Shown here in pieces: positions 51,646-60,312 of a DNA stretch of 64,000 bases. The translations under genes and the position numbers were made by a program. Origin of the DNA: Nocardia sp. alder85J (lineage in GTDB: Bacteria > Actinomycetota > Actinomycetes > Mycobacteriales > Mycobacteriaceae); NCBI RefSeq assembly GCF_020176955.2, contig NZ_JAIUCZ020000017.1:78166-142165 (forward strand), written 5' to 3'. Below the pieces are notes generated by a model that did not search any database, was not told where the DNA came from, and worked only from the letters and a program-made list of their open reading frames with translations. Numbering within the stretch: the stretch's first letter is position 1; every line of letters starts with the position of its first letter.

Positions 51646-53049
51646 TCAGAAGTTGATCATGTGCCCGGCCAGACCGTGGATGGCCTCCTGCAACGCCTCG
51701 CTCAGCGTCGGGTGGGTGTGCACATTGCGGGCCAGCTCGTTGACCGTCAGGTCCCACTTCTGGGCCAGGGTCAGCTCGGGCAGCAGTTCCGAGACATCGG
51801 GACCGATCAGGTGGCCGCCGAGCAGCTCGCCGTACTTCTTGTCCGCGATCAGCTTCACGAAACCGGTGGGGTCGCCGAGGCCGTGGGCCTTGCCGTTGGC
51901 GGTGAACGGGAAGGTGGCGACCTTGACGTCGTAGCCCTCGTTGCGGGCCTGCTCCTCGGTGAGACCGAAGCTCGCGACCTGCGGCTGGCAGAAGGTGGCG
52001 CGCGGCATCATCCGGTAGTCACCCAGCGCCAGGGTCTCGGCGCCCGCGATACTCTCGGCGGCCACCACGCCCTGCGCCTCGGCGACGTGCGCCAGCTGCA
52101 ACTTCGCGGTGACATCGCCGATGGCGAAGATGTGCGGCACATTGGTGCGCATGTAGTCGTCGATCGCGATGGCGCCACGCTCGGTGAGCTGCACGCCGGT
52201 GTTCTCCAGGCCGTAGCCCTCCACCCGCGGCGCGAAGCCGACGGCCTGCAACACCTTGTCGACGGTGACCGTCTCGACGTTGCCGGACTTGTTGTCCTTG
52301 ATGCTGACGGTGACCTTGGTGCCGTTGTCCTCGATGGACTGCACCGCGGCGCCGGTGGAGATCGTGATTCCCAGCTTCTTGTACGCCTTGGTGATCTCCT
52401 TGGAGACGTCGGCGTCCTCGTTCGGCAGCGCGCGGTCGAGGAATTCCACGATCCGCACGTCCACGCCATAGTTCTTGAGGACGTAGGCGAACTCCATGCC
52501 GATCGCGCCCGCGCCCACGATGAGGATCGAGCCCGGCAGTTCCCGGGTGAGGATCTGCTCCTCGTAGGTGACCACGTTCTGCGACAGCGAGGTGCCCGGC
52601 AGCAGCTTGGTGATCGTGCCGGTGGAGATGATCACATTGTCGAAGGTGACCGTTTCGGTGCCGCCGTTGCTCAGGGCGACCGAGAGGGTGTGCGGATCGA
52701 CGAAGGTGCCCTTCCCGTCGAGCTCGTCGATCTTGTTCTTCTTCATCAGGAAGTGGACGCCCTTGACGCGGCCGTCGGCGACCTTGCGGCTGCGGTCGAA
52801 CGCGGCGCCGAAATCGAAGCTCGCCTCCCCGGAGATGCCGAACGTCTTCGCTTCCTTGGTGAAGATGTGTGCCAGTTCCGCGTTGCGGAGCAGGGCCTTG
52901 GACGGAATGCACCCGACGTTCAGGCACACGCCGCCCCAGTATTTCTGCTCGACGATCGCTGTTCGCAGGCCGAGCTGAGCTGCGCGGATCGCGGCGACGT
53001 AACCGCCGGGACCAGCGCCGAGAACGACGACATCGTAGTGGGAAGTCAC
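51646..53049 (-). CDS. lpd: Dihydrolipoamide dehydrogenase
   Basis: 467-residue FAD/NAD disulfide oxidoreductase, the E3 component of 2-oxoacid dehydrogenase complexes; in mycobacteria also part of peroxynitrite defence. FAD motif VLGAGPGGYVAA at 9-20, redox pair GGVCLNVGCIPS with Cys42 and Cys47, NAD motif GAGAIGMEFA, FAIGDVTAKLQLAHVAEAQG and the C-terminal acid-base HTHPTLSEALQEA. GTG start at MTSHYDVVVLG; 40 upstream codons in frame are not conserved. A very strong terminator follows. Confidence 0.97.
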   Translation of the reverse strand: MTSHYDVVVLGAGPGGYVAAIRAAQLGLRTAIVEQKYWGGVCLNVGCIPSKALLRNAELAHIFTKEAKTFGISGEASFDFGAAFDRSRKVADGRVKGVHFLMKKNKIDELDGKGTFVDPHTLSVALSNGGTETVTFDNVIISTGTITKLLPGTSLSQNVVTYEEQILTRELPGSILIVGAGAIGMEFAYVLKNYGVDVRIVEFLDRALPNEDADVSKEITKAYKKLGITISTGAAVQSIEDNGTKVTVSIKDNKSGNVETVTVDKVLQAVGFAPRVEGYGLENTGVQLTERGAIAIDDYMRTNVPHIFAIGDVTAKLQLAHVAEAQGVVAAESIAGAETLALGDYRMMPRATFCQPQVASFGLTEEQARNEGYDVKVATFPFTANGKAHGLGDPTGFVKLIADKKYGELLGGHLIGPDVSELLPELTLAQKWDLTVNELARNVHTHPTLSEALQEAIHGLAGHMINF

Positions 53050-53162
53050 GGCAAAGAGCCTAGCCCCGGCACGGATCGGACATACAGCCAACCTCCCTTA
53101 CACACCCCGTCCCGGAAACCGGGTCGGTGGACACGTCACCACTGTCGCCCCCGTCGGCCACA

Positions 53163-55250
53163 ATGGCAGGCATGACCGGCGTCGACGCGCAACAGACCGA
53201 TCCGTATCTCTGGCTCGAGGAGGTGACCGGGGACCGTGCCCTGGACTGGGCCCGCGCCCACAACGAGGTGGTGGACGAGCGTTTCGCCACCTCGGACCGG
53301 TTCTCCGGCCTGGAGCACCGCATCCTCGACATGCTCGACACCGATACCCGCATCGCCTATCCGACCCGCCGCGGCAGTTGGCTGTACAACTTCTGGCGTG
53401 ACGCCGAACACCCCAAGGGGCTGTGGCGGCGCACCACCTTCGAGGAGTACGCCACCACCGACCCGGCGTGGGAGGTGCTCATCGATCTCGACACCCTGGC
53501 CGCCGCCGAGGACGAGAACTGGGTGTGGGGCGGCGCGGCGGTGCTGCGCCCGGAACAGTCGCTGGCCCTGATCAGCCTGTCCCGCGGCGGCGCCGACGCC
53601 AAGGTGGTGCGCGAATTCGACATGGCCACCAAGCAGTTCCGGGAGCCGGCGAGCCCGGAGCACCCGGACGCCGACGGCTTCCTGCTGCCGGAGGCGAAAT
53701 CCCAGCTGCACTGGATCGACGCCGACAACGTCTATGTCGGAACCGATTTCGGCCCCGGCTCACTCACCGACTCCGGCTATCCCCGGATCGTCAAACGCTG
53801 GCGCCGCGGCACCCCGCTGGAGCAGGCCGAGACGGTGTTCGAGGGCGAGTCCGGCGATGTGATGGTCTCCGCCGGCTACGACCGCACCCCCGGCTACGAA
53901 CGGCACTACGTCGCCCGCGCCACCGACTTCTTCAACGAAGAGGTCCACCTGCTCGAGGACGACGGCACCCTCCGGTTCATCGACGTGCCCAGCGACGCTT
54001 CGGAATCCTGGTACAAGGACTGGATGCTGGTGCGGCTCAAGACCGAGTGGACACCGGAGCCGGACGGCGCCACCTACCCCGCGGGCGCGCTGCTGGCCAT
54101 CGACCTCGAGCGATTCCTCACCGGCGCACGCGATTTCGACGTGGTGTTCACCCCCGACGCGCACACCTCGCTGCACGGCTACGGCTGGACCGAGCACTAC
54201 CTGGTGCTCATCACCCTCGAGGACGTGCAGACCAAGCTGTACGTCGTCACCCCGGGCGACTGGGAGCGCAAGCCGCTCGCCGACGCCCCGCCGATGGCCA
54301 CCACCAGCGTCATGAACCTCGACCCGCTCGAGGGCGGCGACGAATTCATGCTGGTCTCCAGCGGATTCACCACCCCGGGCACGCTCCTGGCCAGCTCGGT
54401 CGGCGGCGCCACCACCCCGCTGAAGCAGGAGCCGGGCTTCTTCGACGCCGGGGGCATCGTCACCGAGCAGTTCTTCGCCACCTCCGACGACGGCACCCAG
54501 GTGCCGTACTTCGTGATCCGGCACCGCGACCGGATCGGCACCCCCGGCCCGACCGTGATGTCCGGCTACGGCGGCTTCGAGGTCTCCCGCACCCCCGCCT
54601 ACAGCGGCGCGTCGGGCATGGGCTGGCTGGAACGCGGCGGCACCTGGGTCATGACGAACATCCGCGGCGGCGGCGAATACGGCCCGCAGTGGCACACCCA
54701 GGCGCAGAAGGCCGAGCGCCATCGCGTCTACGAGGATTTCTCCGCGATCGCGAAGGATCTGGTCGGCCGCGACATCACCACGGCTTCGCAGCTGGGCGCG
54801 GTGGGCGGCAGCAACGGCGGCCTGCTGATGGGCGTCATGCTCACCCGCTATCCGGAATTGTTCGGCGCCATCGTGTGCCAGGTGCCGCTGCTGGACATGA
54901 AGCGCTACCACCTGCTGCTGGCCGGCGCCTCGTGGATCGCCGAATACGGCGACCCGGACAAGCCGGAGGAGTGGGAATACATCAGCAAGTACTCCCCCTA
55001 CCAGAACACCGATCCGGACCGGGCCTACCCGCCGATCCTGTTCACCACCTCCACCCGCGACGACCGCGTCCACCCCGGCCACGCCCGGAAGATGGCCGCG
55101 CTGCTGGAGGAACAGGGCCACACCATCTGGTACCACGAGAACATCGAAGGCGGCCACGGCGGCGCGGCCGACAACAAGCAGATGGCGTTCCAGGCGGCCC
55201 TGATCTACGAATTCTTCACCCAGATGCTGCTGGACGATCCGGCCCGCTGA
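53163..55250 (+). CDS. Prolyl oligopeptidase family serine peptidase
   Basis: 695-residue S9A-type enzyme without a signal peptide: N-terminal DPYLWLEEVTGDRALDWARAHN, a beta-propeller, and the peptidase domain with SGYGGFEVSRTP, TNIRGGGEYGPQWH, nucleophile GAVGGSNGGLLMGV, aspartate in STRDDRVHPGHARKM and histidine in EGGHGG. It cleaves short peptides after proline or acts as a related acyl-peptide hydrolase. Two ATGs are possible (53163 and 53172). Divergent from lpd; a homologue lies near lpdC in M. tuberculosis too. Confidence 0.9.
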   Translation: MAGMTGVDAQQTDPYLWLEEVTGDRALDWARAHNEVVDERFATSDRFSGLEHRILDMLDTDTRIAYPTRRGSWLYNFWRDAEHPKGLWRRTTFEEYATTDPAWEVLIDLDTLAAAEDENWVWGGAAVLRPEQSLALISLSRGGADAKVVREFDMATKQFREPASPEHPDADGFLLPEAKSQLHWIDADNVYVGTDFGPGSLTDSGYPRIVKRWRRGTPLEQAETVFEGESGDVMVSAGYDRTPGYERHYVARATDFFNEEVHLLEDDGTLRFIDVPSDASESWYKDWMLVRLKTEWTPEPDGATYPAGALLAIDLERFLTGARDFDVVFTPDAHTSLHGYGWTEHYLVLITLEDVQTKLYVVTPGDWERKPLADAPPMATTSVMNLDPLEGGDEFMLVSSGFTTPGTLLASSVGGATTPLKQEPGFFDAGGIVTEQFFATSDDGTQVPYFVIRHRDRIGTPGPTVMSGYGGFEVSRTPAYSGASGMGWLERGGTWVMTNIRGGGEYGPQWHTQAQKAERHRVYEDFSAIAKDLVGRDITTASQLGAVGGSNGGLLMGVMLTRYPELFGAIVCQVPLLDMKRYHLLLAGASWIAEYGDPDKPEEWEYISKYSPYQNTDPDRAYPPILFTTSTRDDRVHPGHARKMAALLEEQGHTIWYHENIEGGHGGAADNKQMAFQAALIYEFFTQMLLDDPAR

Positions 55251-55255
55251 GGCGG

Positions 55256-55285
55256 CGCGACCTGTGGGACCGCCTACAGGTCGCG
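55256..55285. terminator. Hairpin at the convergent ends of the peptidase and hydrolase genes
   Basis: Perfect 10-base stem CGCGACCTGT / ACAGGTCGCG with a 10-base loop. It spans the last codons of the hydrolase gene and starts five bases after the peptidase stop codon. Confidence 0.65.
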
Positions 55286-56134
55286 CACCCAGGTCTCGAT
55301 CCGGTCGGCGGTCGACCCGGGAGCGGTGATCCAGCCGTTGTGCCCCAGGCGTTCCGGGTTGTGCCACCGCACCACCCGCGCCCGGGGCAGCTTCGCCAGC
55401 AGCTGGTCGGCGGAGCCACGCGGGGTGAGCTCGTCACCGCGCAGCGTGATCGACAGCACCGGCAGGGTCAGCCGCCCGATCCGCTCCTCGTAGTCGATAT
55501 CCGCGTCGACGGGGACGAATCGCCCGGTGCGCGCCAACCGGGCCCAGTCCGAGATCAGCACCTTCGACTGCCGCCCGAACCCACCGGCGGTGATCCGATC
55601 GCCCGGCCAGTAACCGAAGAGGGTGGCCGCCAGCGACACCACCGCCGGGCCGACCGCCATTCCCGGACCCGCGAGCCCGCGGTAGCCACGATGATGCGGG
55701 GTGCCCGAGGCGACCAGGATCAGCCCGCCGAGCCGCCCGCGGATCCGGGCCGCGTACATCACCCCGAGCTGACCACCGAGACTGTGCCCCAGCAGAATCG
55801 GCGTACTCGCCGGGAACCGGTCCCGGATCGCCTGGAACACGGCGGGAAAGTCCACCGCGACCAGTTCCTGATACCCGTAGGCGCTGGACGGCCCCGCCGC
55901 GGGCGTGCTGTCCCCGTTACCGCGCAATTCCCCGATGGCGACGTCGAATCCGCGACCGGCCAGCTCCCGCGCGAAATCGCTGTAGTACACCCCCGGTACC
56001 CCGAGCCCGGGAACGATCACGATCACCGCCCGCGGCGTGTCCACGGTGATCGGATGCCGATGCGGCCCCCGCGCGGGCAGCATCCGCACCGGAACGGTGC
56101 TCCCGTCCGGCAACTGGATCGGGACAGTTTCCAT
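55274..56134 (-). CDS. Alpha/beta hydrolase
   Basis: 286 residues with the oxyanion region IVPGLGVPGVYYSDFARELAGRGF, nucleophile LLGHSLGGQLGVMYAARIRG, a candidate aspartate in LRGDELTP and histidine in ERLGHNGW. No signal peptide. The YPTB/COG4757-like layout (whole-cell serine hydrolase acting on a small ester or thioester) fits, but substrate is unknown. It lies 50 bases downstream of the RCK protein gene and may be cotranscribed. Confidence 0.85.
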   Translation of the reverse strand: METVPIQLPDGSTVPVRMLPARGPHRHPITVDTPRAVIVIVPGLGVPGVYYSDFARELAGRGFDVAIGELRGNGDSTPAAGPSSAYGYQELVAVDFPAVFQAIRDRFPASTPILLGHSLGGQLGVMYAARIRGRLGGLILVASGTPHHRGYRGLAGPGMAVGPAVVSLAATLFGYWPGDRITAGGFGRQSKVLISDWARLARTGRFVPVDADIDYEERIGRLTLPVLSITLRGDELTPRGSADQLLAKLPRARVVRWHNPERLGHNGWITAPGSTADRIETWVRDL

Positions 56135-56184
56135 GCGCGGTCACGCTACCGGCCCCGGCCGGGGAACCATCGCACGCGACACGA

Positions 56185-57831
56185 TCACTCGGTGTGCGCC
56201 GCCGAGGGTGCCGCGCAGCGGGCCGACAGTTCGTCCAGGCCCGCGCGGGTGGCGATCGCGACGAGGCGGTTACCGGGGGCGAGGACGGTGTCCGGGCCGG
56301 GCTGCCAGGCCGGTTCCGCACCGATCGCGCGTTGCACGGCCAGCAGCCGGGTGCGGCCGGGAAGGTCGGCGGCGGTGACCGATTCACCCGCCAGCGTCGA
56401 TCCGGGCTGCACCGGCAGTTCGGCGACCAGCAGCGTGGTCTGGTTGACCGACAGCGTGGCGATCACGCGGCTCTCCACCAGCGCCGCCACGAATCCGGGA
56501 GCGGCCAGCTGGAACACGCTGCGGACCACCGCCTTCCGCAGGCTGCGCTGCACCCGCTCGGCGAGGTCGTCGTCGGACAACCGCAGCACCACCCGCAGGT
56601 CCTCGCGATAGGACTGGCCCAGCATGGCGGCCTCCAGATTCACCGCATCGCTGCTGGTGGCCAGCACCAGAGCGCGGGCCCGCGCCACCCCGGCCGCGTG
56701 CAGGGTGTCCTCCCAGGTCGCCTGGCCGATCAGCACGGGCACACCCAGCGAACGGGCCAGCGTGATGCCGCGCGCGTTCTCGTCGTGGTCCAGGCCGACC
56801 ACCCGCACCCCCAGATCGCTGAGCTGCTCGACCACGCGCATCCCGACATTGCCCAAACCGGCCACCACCACGTGGTTCTCGTAGCGGGCCGGATCGGGCC
56901 GGGCGGAGGCGGTCAGCTGGGCACGCAGCACCCCACCCACGACCAGCGCCGTCACCACCGGGGTCATCGCCAGCCCGGTGAAGATGATCGACAGTTGCAG
57001 CACCTTGAACAGCGGCTTCTTCTCCGGCTCCGAACCCGCGGCGCCCGCCGCGTCCAGCAGCGTCTCGTATGCGGCCGCGCCCCAATCGGTTCCGGTGGCC
57101 GCCAGCAGACAGCATCCCAGCACGATCAGGGCCAGCAGCACCAGCAGCACCCGAATCAGGCTGTTGCGCATCAGATAACGGAAGGTTCCGAGCCAGCGGT
57201 GGCGCCGGCCCGGCGAATACGGCTCCCGGGTCGCGAGTACCAGTGTCCGGTCCGCCGATTCACCCGGCGCGACCAGTTCGACACCCGCGGGGCCCTCCCG
57301 CACCCCGCAAATCACCGGATGCGCCGACTCCGTACCGGATTCGGTGACATAGAGCGTGCGCTCACCGAGCCGCAGATATGTCAGCGCCCGTTCCCCGAGC
57401 GCCGCGGCGATGAACGACGGTGCGGCCATTTCCGAGATGGACAGCACCACACAATCGGCGAACAACGTTCGGATTCGAAATCCCAGACCCGTGTTGAACA
57501 TTCGAATCACCAGCCGAATCCGCGGATTCATCTCGTGCGCCCGCAGCGCGGCGTGGAAATTCTCGACGTCGCCGTTGTCCAGCAACGCCAGAGCATACGC
57601 ATCGGCAATCCCCGCGGCCCGCAACGTGGCCTCGTCCGGCCGAACCGCGAAGAGGACACGAACCCGGTCCAGTACCCGCAACGGCGCCACCCAGTCGTGG
57701 TCCGGGCCGGGCAGCACGGCGGTGACCGTGGCATCGCGGAACCGGTCCAGCAACAGCACTGCCAGCTGATGGACCAGCGGATTGTCCCCGCACAGAACGA
57801 AACTCGGTGCCGTCGTTCCCGCCGATTCCAC
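56185..57831 (-). CDS. CASTOR/POLLUX-like ion channel protein with two RCK (TrkA-N) domains
   Basis: 548 residues in the order RCK, membrane, RCK. The N-terminal half has a nucleotide-binding-like start (SFVLCGDNPLVHQLAVLLLDRF) and RIRTLFADCVVLSISEMAAPSF; two or more membrane segments lie at about 225-310 (LIRVLLVLLALIVLGCCLLA; LQLSIIFTGLAMTPVVTALVV); the second RCK has VVVAGLGNVGMRVVEQLSDLGVRVVGLDHDEN. There is no clear TVGYG-type selectivity filter, and the loop between helices reads DWGAAAYETLLDAAGA. Probably a cation channel or its sensor. GTG start. Confidence 0.82.
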   Translation of the reverse strand: MESAGTTAPSFVLCGDNPLVHQLAVLLLDRFRDATVTAVLPGPDHDWVAPLRVLDRVRVLFAVRPDEATLRAAGIADAYALALLDNGDVENFHAALRAHEMNPRIRLVIRMFNTGLGFRIRTLFADCVVLSISEMAAPSFIAAALGERALTYLRLGERTLYVTESGTESAHPVICGVREGPAGVELVAPGESADRTLVLATREPYSPGRRHRWLGTFRYLMRNSLIRVLLVLLALIVLGCCLLAATGTDWGAAAYETLLDAAGAAGSEPEKKPLFKVLQLSIIFTGLAMTPVVTALVVGGVLRAQLTASARPDPARYENHVVVAGLGNVGMRVVEQLSDLGVRVVGLDHDENARGITLARSLGVPVLIGQATWEDTLHAAGVARARALVLATSSDAVNLEAAMLGQSYREDLRVVLRLSDDDLAERVQRSLRKAVVRSVFQLAAPGFVAALVESRVIATLSVNQTTLLVAELPVQPGSTLAGESVTAADLPGRTRLLAVQRAIGAEPAWQPGPDTVLAPGNRLVAIATRAGLDELSARCAAPSAAHTE

Positions 57832-57867
57832 GCCGTGATGCTATCGAATCACGAGGCCGGGTCGCGC

Positions 57868-58500
57868 TCAGGCACTCACCGCGCCGATTATCACCCGGCG
57901 CAGCACCGTGATCATGTCCGTCAGCGCCGGCCGCGGATCCGACCCGCTCCAGGCGTCGACAACGTAGTTCACCGCCCCGATGATGGCCAGCGAGCGCATC
58001 TCGTAGTCGCCGGAAGGGATCTCACCGTGCAGCGCCGCATCCTCGGCGGCACTGGCCAGCAAAGACCCCCAGGCGCGGCGCAATTCGATCCGGAACTTCT
58101 CCACCTTGGGCCCCGCGCCCACCACCTCCACCAGCGCCACCCGGGCCTTGCGCGGATCCCGGCCGATCGACTCGATATAGGCGCGCACGGCCGCATCGAT
58201 GGTCTCGACCGCGGAGTCGTCCGCGTGGGCGGCCAGCGCCGCCGCCACCGATTCCCTTGACTCCCTGTCGATCTGCTCGTAGAGCTCGAGCAGTAACGAT
58301 TCCCGGCCGGTGAACTCCTCGTAGAACTGCCGCGAGGAGAGTCCGGCGTCTTTGCAGATGGCTCCGACCGAGCTGTTGGCATAGCCGTCGCGCGCGAACA
58401 CCGTGAGACCGGACTCCAGAAAACGCGCACGTCGCTGCCGCTGCCGGTCTTCTACGGGCTGCCCGGCGTACATCCTGCCCGCGTTCGTTTCCTGTGACAT
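57868..58500 (-). CDS. TetR-family regulator
   Basis: 210 residues; helix-turn-helix at about 20-65 (RRARFLESGLTVFARDGYANSSVGAICKDAGLSSRQFYEEF) and a ligand domain with ARVALVEVVGAGPKVEKFRIELRRAW. The ORF is open to an earlier ATG, but MSQETNAGRMYAG or the internal MYAGQPVED are the plausible starts; the upstream hairpin at 58522-58548 leaves little room for a promoter if the first is used. Neighbours: RCK protein downstream, small peptide gene upstream. Confidence 0.87.
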   Translation of the reverse strand: MSQETNAGRMYAGQPVEDRQRQRRARFLESGLTVFARDGYANSSVGAICKDAGLSSRQFYEEFTGRESLLLELYEQIDRESRESVAAALAAHADDSAVETIDAAVRAYIESIGRDPRKARVALVEVVGAGPKVEKFRIELRRAWGSLLASAAEDAALHGEIPSGDYEMRSLAIIGAVNYVVDAWSGSDPRPALTDMITVLRRVIIGAVSA

Positions 58501-58521
58501 TGCGCCAGACAATACCGAAAG

Positions 58522-58548
58522 CCCCGATCCGGTTGTCAGGGATCGGGG
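58522..58548 (-). terminator. Hairpin after the small peptide gene
   Basis: Perfect 9-base stem CCCCGATCC / GGATCGGGG with a 9-base loop, followed on the minus strand by CTTTCGGTATTGT. It lies 54 bases past the stop of the 26-codon ORF and just before the TetR gene. Confidence 0.65.
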
Positions 58549-58602
58549 TCTTCCTTTCCAGCTTCGTGGCACTTCACATTAGCCGAAAGTTGGCTGCATG
58601 CC

Positions 58603-58683
58603 TTAACCTAACGCGGACGAGCCCGTACCCAGTGCGGTCACCAAGTTGGCAGCAAGGGTGAGCAGGCTGATGATTGCATCCAT
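58603..58683 (-). CDS. Probable 26-residue amphipathic peptide
   Basis: Short ORF MDAIISLLTLAANLVTALG plus a short GTGSS-rich tail ending in Gly. Hydrophobic residues recur every 3-4 positions, as in an amphipathic or membrane helix. A purine-rich GAGAGAAG lies 6-7 bases before the ATG, and a hairpin with a U-richer tail follows. It is the only coding candidate in the 425-base gap 58501-58925. Small acidic helical peptides such as the corynebacterial PorA/PorH pore formers are the nearest comparison in style; sequence similarity is not claimed. A leaderless or sRNA explanation is also possible. Confidence 0.5.
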   Translation of the reverse strand: MDAIISLLTLAANLVTALGTGSSALG

Positions 58684-58925
58684 TACGTACTTCTCTCTCG
58701 CTATCGCCCGAACATCGGCGATCACCAACTATTAGCCACGCACACCCTACTTGTACCGCCGCAACAGGGGAAGACGTTTTTTAATAATTCTCATAGTTTT
58801 TAATCGCACGACATTGCGCGCGCGATCGGCGACACTGCGACGGATCGGCCGGCATCCGAGACTTCATCACCGGACCGGAACTTTGATTGAGAGGAATTTC
58901 ATAGACTAATTTCCGCGATTCGTCT

Positions 58926-59717
58926 TTACGCGAACCCGCCCGCCATGCCCGCCAGCACCTCCGGTAGATCGGACACCGAGTCCACGACATGATCCGGCGG
59001 CCGCGGCGTGCCCGCCAGCACCGCCGACCGGAACTTACCGGTGCGCACCAGCACACCGATCATCCCGATCCGTTGTGCCGCAAGGATATCCGAGTACAGA
59101 TCGTCACCGACCATCACGATGTTCGCGGGCAGGCTGCCGATCAACTCCGCACAGGTACGGAAGCCGGTGCCGGAGGGCTTGCCCACCACCGTGATTCGCG
59201 CCCGGCCCGCGGTCTCCAGGCCGGGCAGATAGACGCCGGTGTCGATGCGCAGCCCGTCGTCGGTCGCCCAGGTCGTGCCGCCCTGCATGGCCACCACCGG
59301 AATCCCGGCCAGCATCAACTCCACCACCCGGCTCAGTGCGCGATGCGTGAATTCGGCGCCGGCGCCGCCGAGTACCACCACCTCCGGATGCTCGTCGTCG
59401 CGCGGGACACCGATCAGATCGGCGTCGACATCCCCGTGGTTGAGCACCCAGACCCGCGCCCCGGGGTGCTGCCGCCGCAGATAGGCGGCGGTCAGCCGCG
59501 CCGCGGTGACGATCTCGTCGGTATCGACCTCGATACCGGCGGCATTGAGCCGTGCCGCGATCTGCGCGCAGGTGACCGAGGTGGTGTTGGTGAGAAATGC
59601 CCGCCGCAGCCCGGCGGCACGAATGCGGCGCACGGCCGCCGCGGCACCGGGGATCTCCCGCCAGGAGGTCACCAGCACTCCATCGATGTCGTACAGCACG
59701 CCCTCGACACCCGGCAT
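58926..59717 (-). CDS. HAD-superfamily (class IIA) phosphatase
   Basis: 263-residue NagD-like hydrolase: motif I LYDIDGVLVTSW, motif II TNTTSVTCAQI, motif III lysine in VVGKPSGTGF and motif IV MVGDDLYSDILAAQRIGM. The aspartate pair and lysine are intact. It resembles the mammalian HDHD2/LHPP branch. Substrate unknown, probably a small phosphate ester. Divergent from the LOG-like gene across 55 bases. Confidence 0.9.
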   Translation of the reverse strand: MPGVEGVLYDIDGVLVTSWREIPGAAAAVRRIRAAGLRRAFLTNTTSVTCAQIAARLNAAGIEVDTDEIVTAARLTAAYLRRQHPGARVWVLNHGDVDADLIGVPRDDEHPEVVVLGGAGAEFTHRALSRVVELMLAGIPVVAMQGGTTWATDDGLRIDTGVYLPGLETAGRARITVVGKPSGTGFRTCAELIGSLPANIVMVGDDLYSDILAAQRIGMIGVLVRTGKFRSAVLAGTPRPPDHVVDSVSDLPEVLAGMAGGFA

Positions 59718-59772
59718 TCTCCGAGATTACCCGCAGATCCGGCACCGGGGTCGCAACGCCGCCACCGCTAGC

Positions 59773-60297
59773 ATGACCGCCGTGCCCACCGCAACGCCCG
59801 ACCTCGCACCGTCCCGGCCCCAGATCGCGGTCTGCGGCCCCCGCGACTGCACGGCGGCGGAGTCCGACCGGGCCCGGGAGGTCGGCCGGCTGCTGGCCGA
59901 GGCGGGGGCGGTGGTGTTCTGCGGCGGTGGCGCCGGCGTGATGGCGGCGGTCGCCGAAGGGGCTTCCGGCGCAGGCGGATTCGTGGTCGGCATCCGGCCG
60001 GACGCGGACCGCGGCGCGGTGTGCCCGGGCCTGTCCGCCGTCGTGTACACGAATCTGGGTGAGGCCCGCAACGCCGTCCTGGTGGCCTCGGCCGACGCGG
60101 TGATCGTGATCGGCGGCTCCTGGGGCACCCTCTCGGAACTCGCGCTGGCCCGGCACCGCGAGCTGCCGGTGGTGTCGCTGGGCGGCTGGTCGATCCTCGA
60201 CGCCACCGGCACACCGGTCGAGGCCGCGCTCGTCGCGCCGACCCCGCGCGCGGCCGTCGACCTCGCCCTCGGCCGACCCGGTGGCCGCGCCACCTGA
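59773..60297 (+). CDS. LOG-family-like nucleotide-binding protein
   Basis: 174 residues with the Rossmann-like fold of the TIGR00725/LOG group: VVFCGGGAGVMAAVAEGA and VIVIGGSWGTLSELALA. The classical lysine-decarboxylase-like LOG motif PGGxGTxxE reads IGGSWGTLSE, as in the TIGR00725 subgroup, whose function is unknown. ATG at MTAVPTATPD. Convergent with the glycosyltransferase-like gene, with only 15 bases between them. Confidence 0.83.
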   Translation: MTAVPTATPDLAPSRPQIAVCGPRDCTAAESDRAREVGRLLAEAGAVVFCGGGAGVMAAVAEGASGAGGFVVGIRPDADRGAVCPGLSAVVYTNLGEARNAVLVASADAVIVIGGSWGTLSELALARHRELPVVSLGGWSILDATGTPVEAALVAPTPRAAVDLALGRPGGRAT

Positions 60298-60312
60298 TCG
60301 CGAGCGCAGCCG

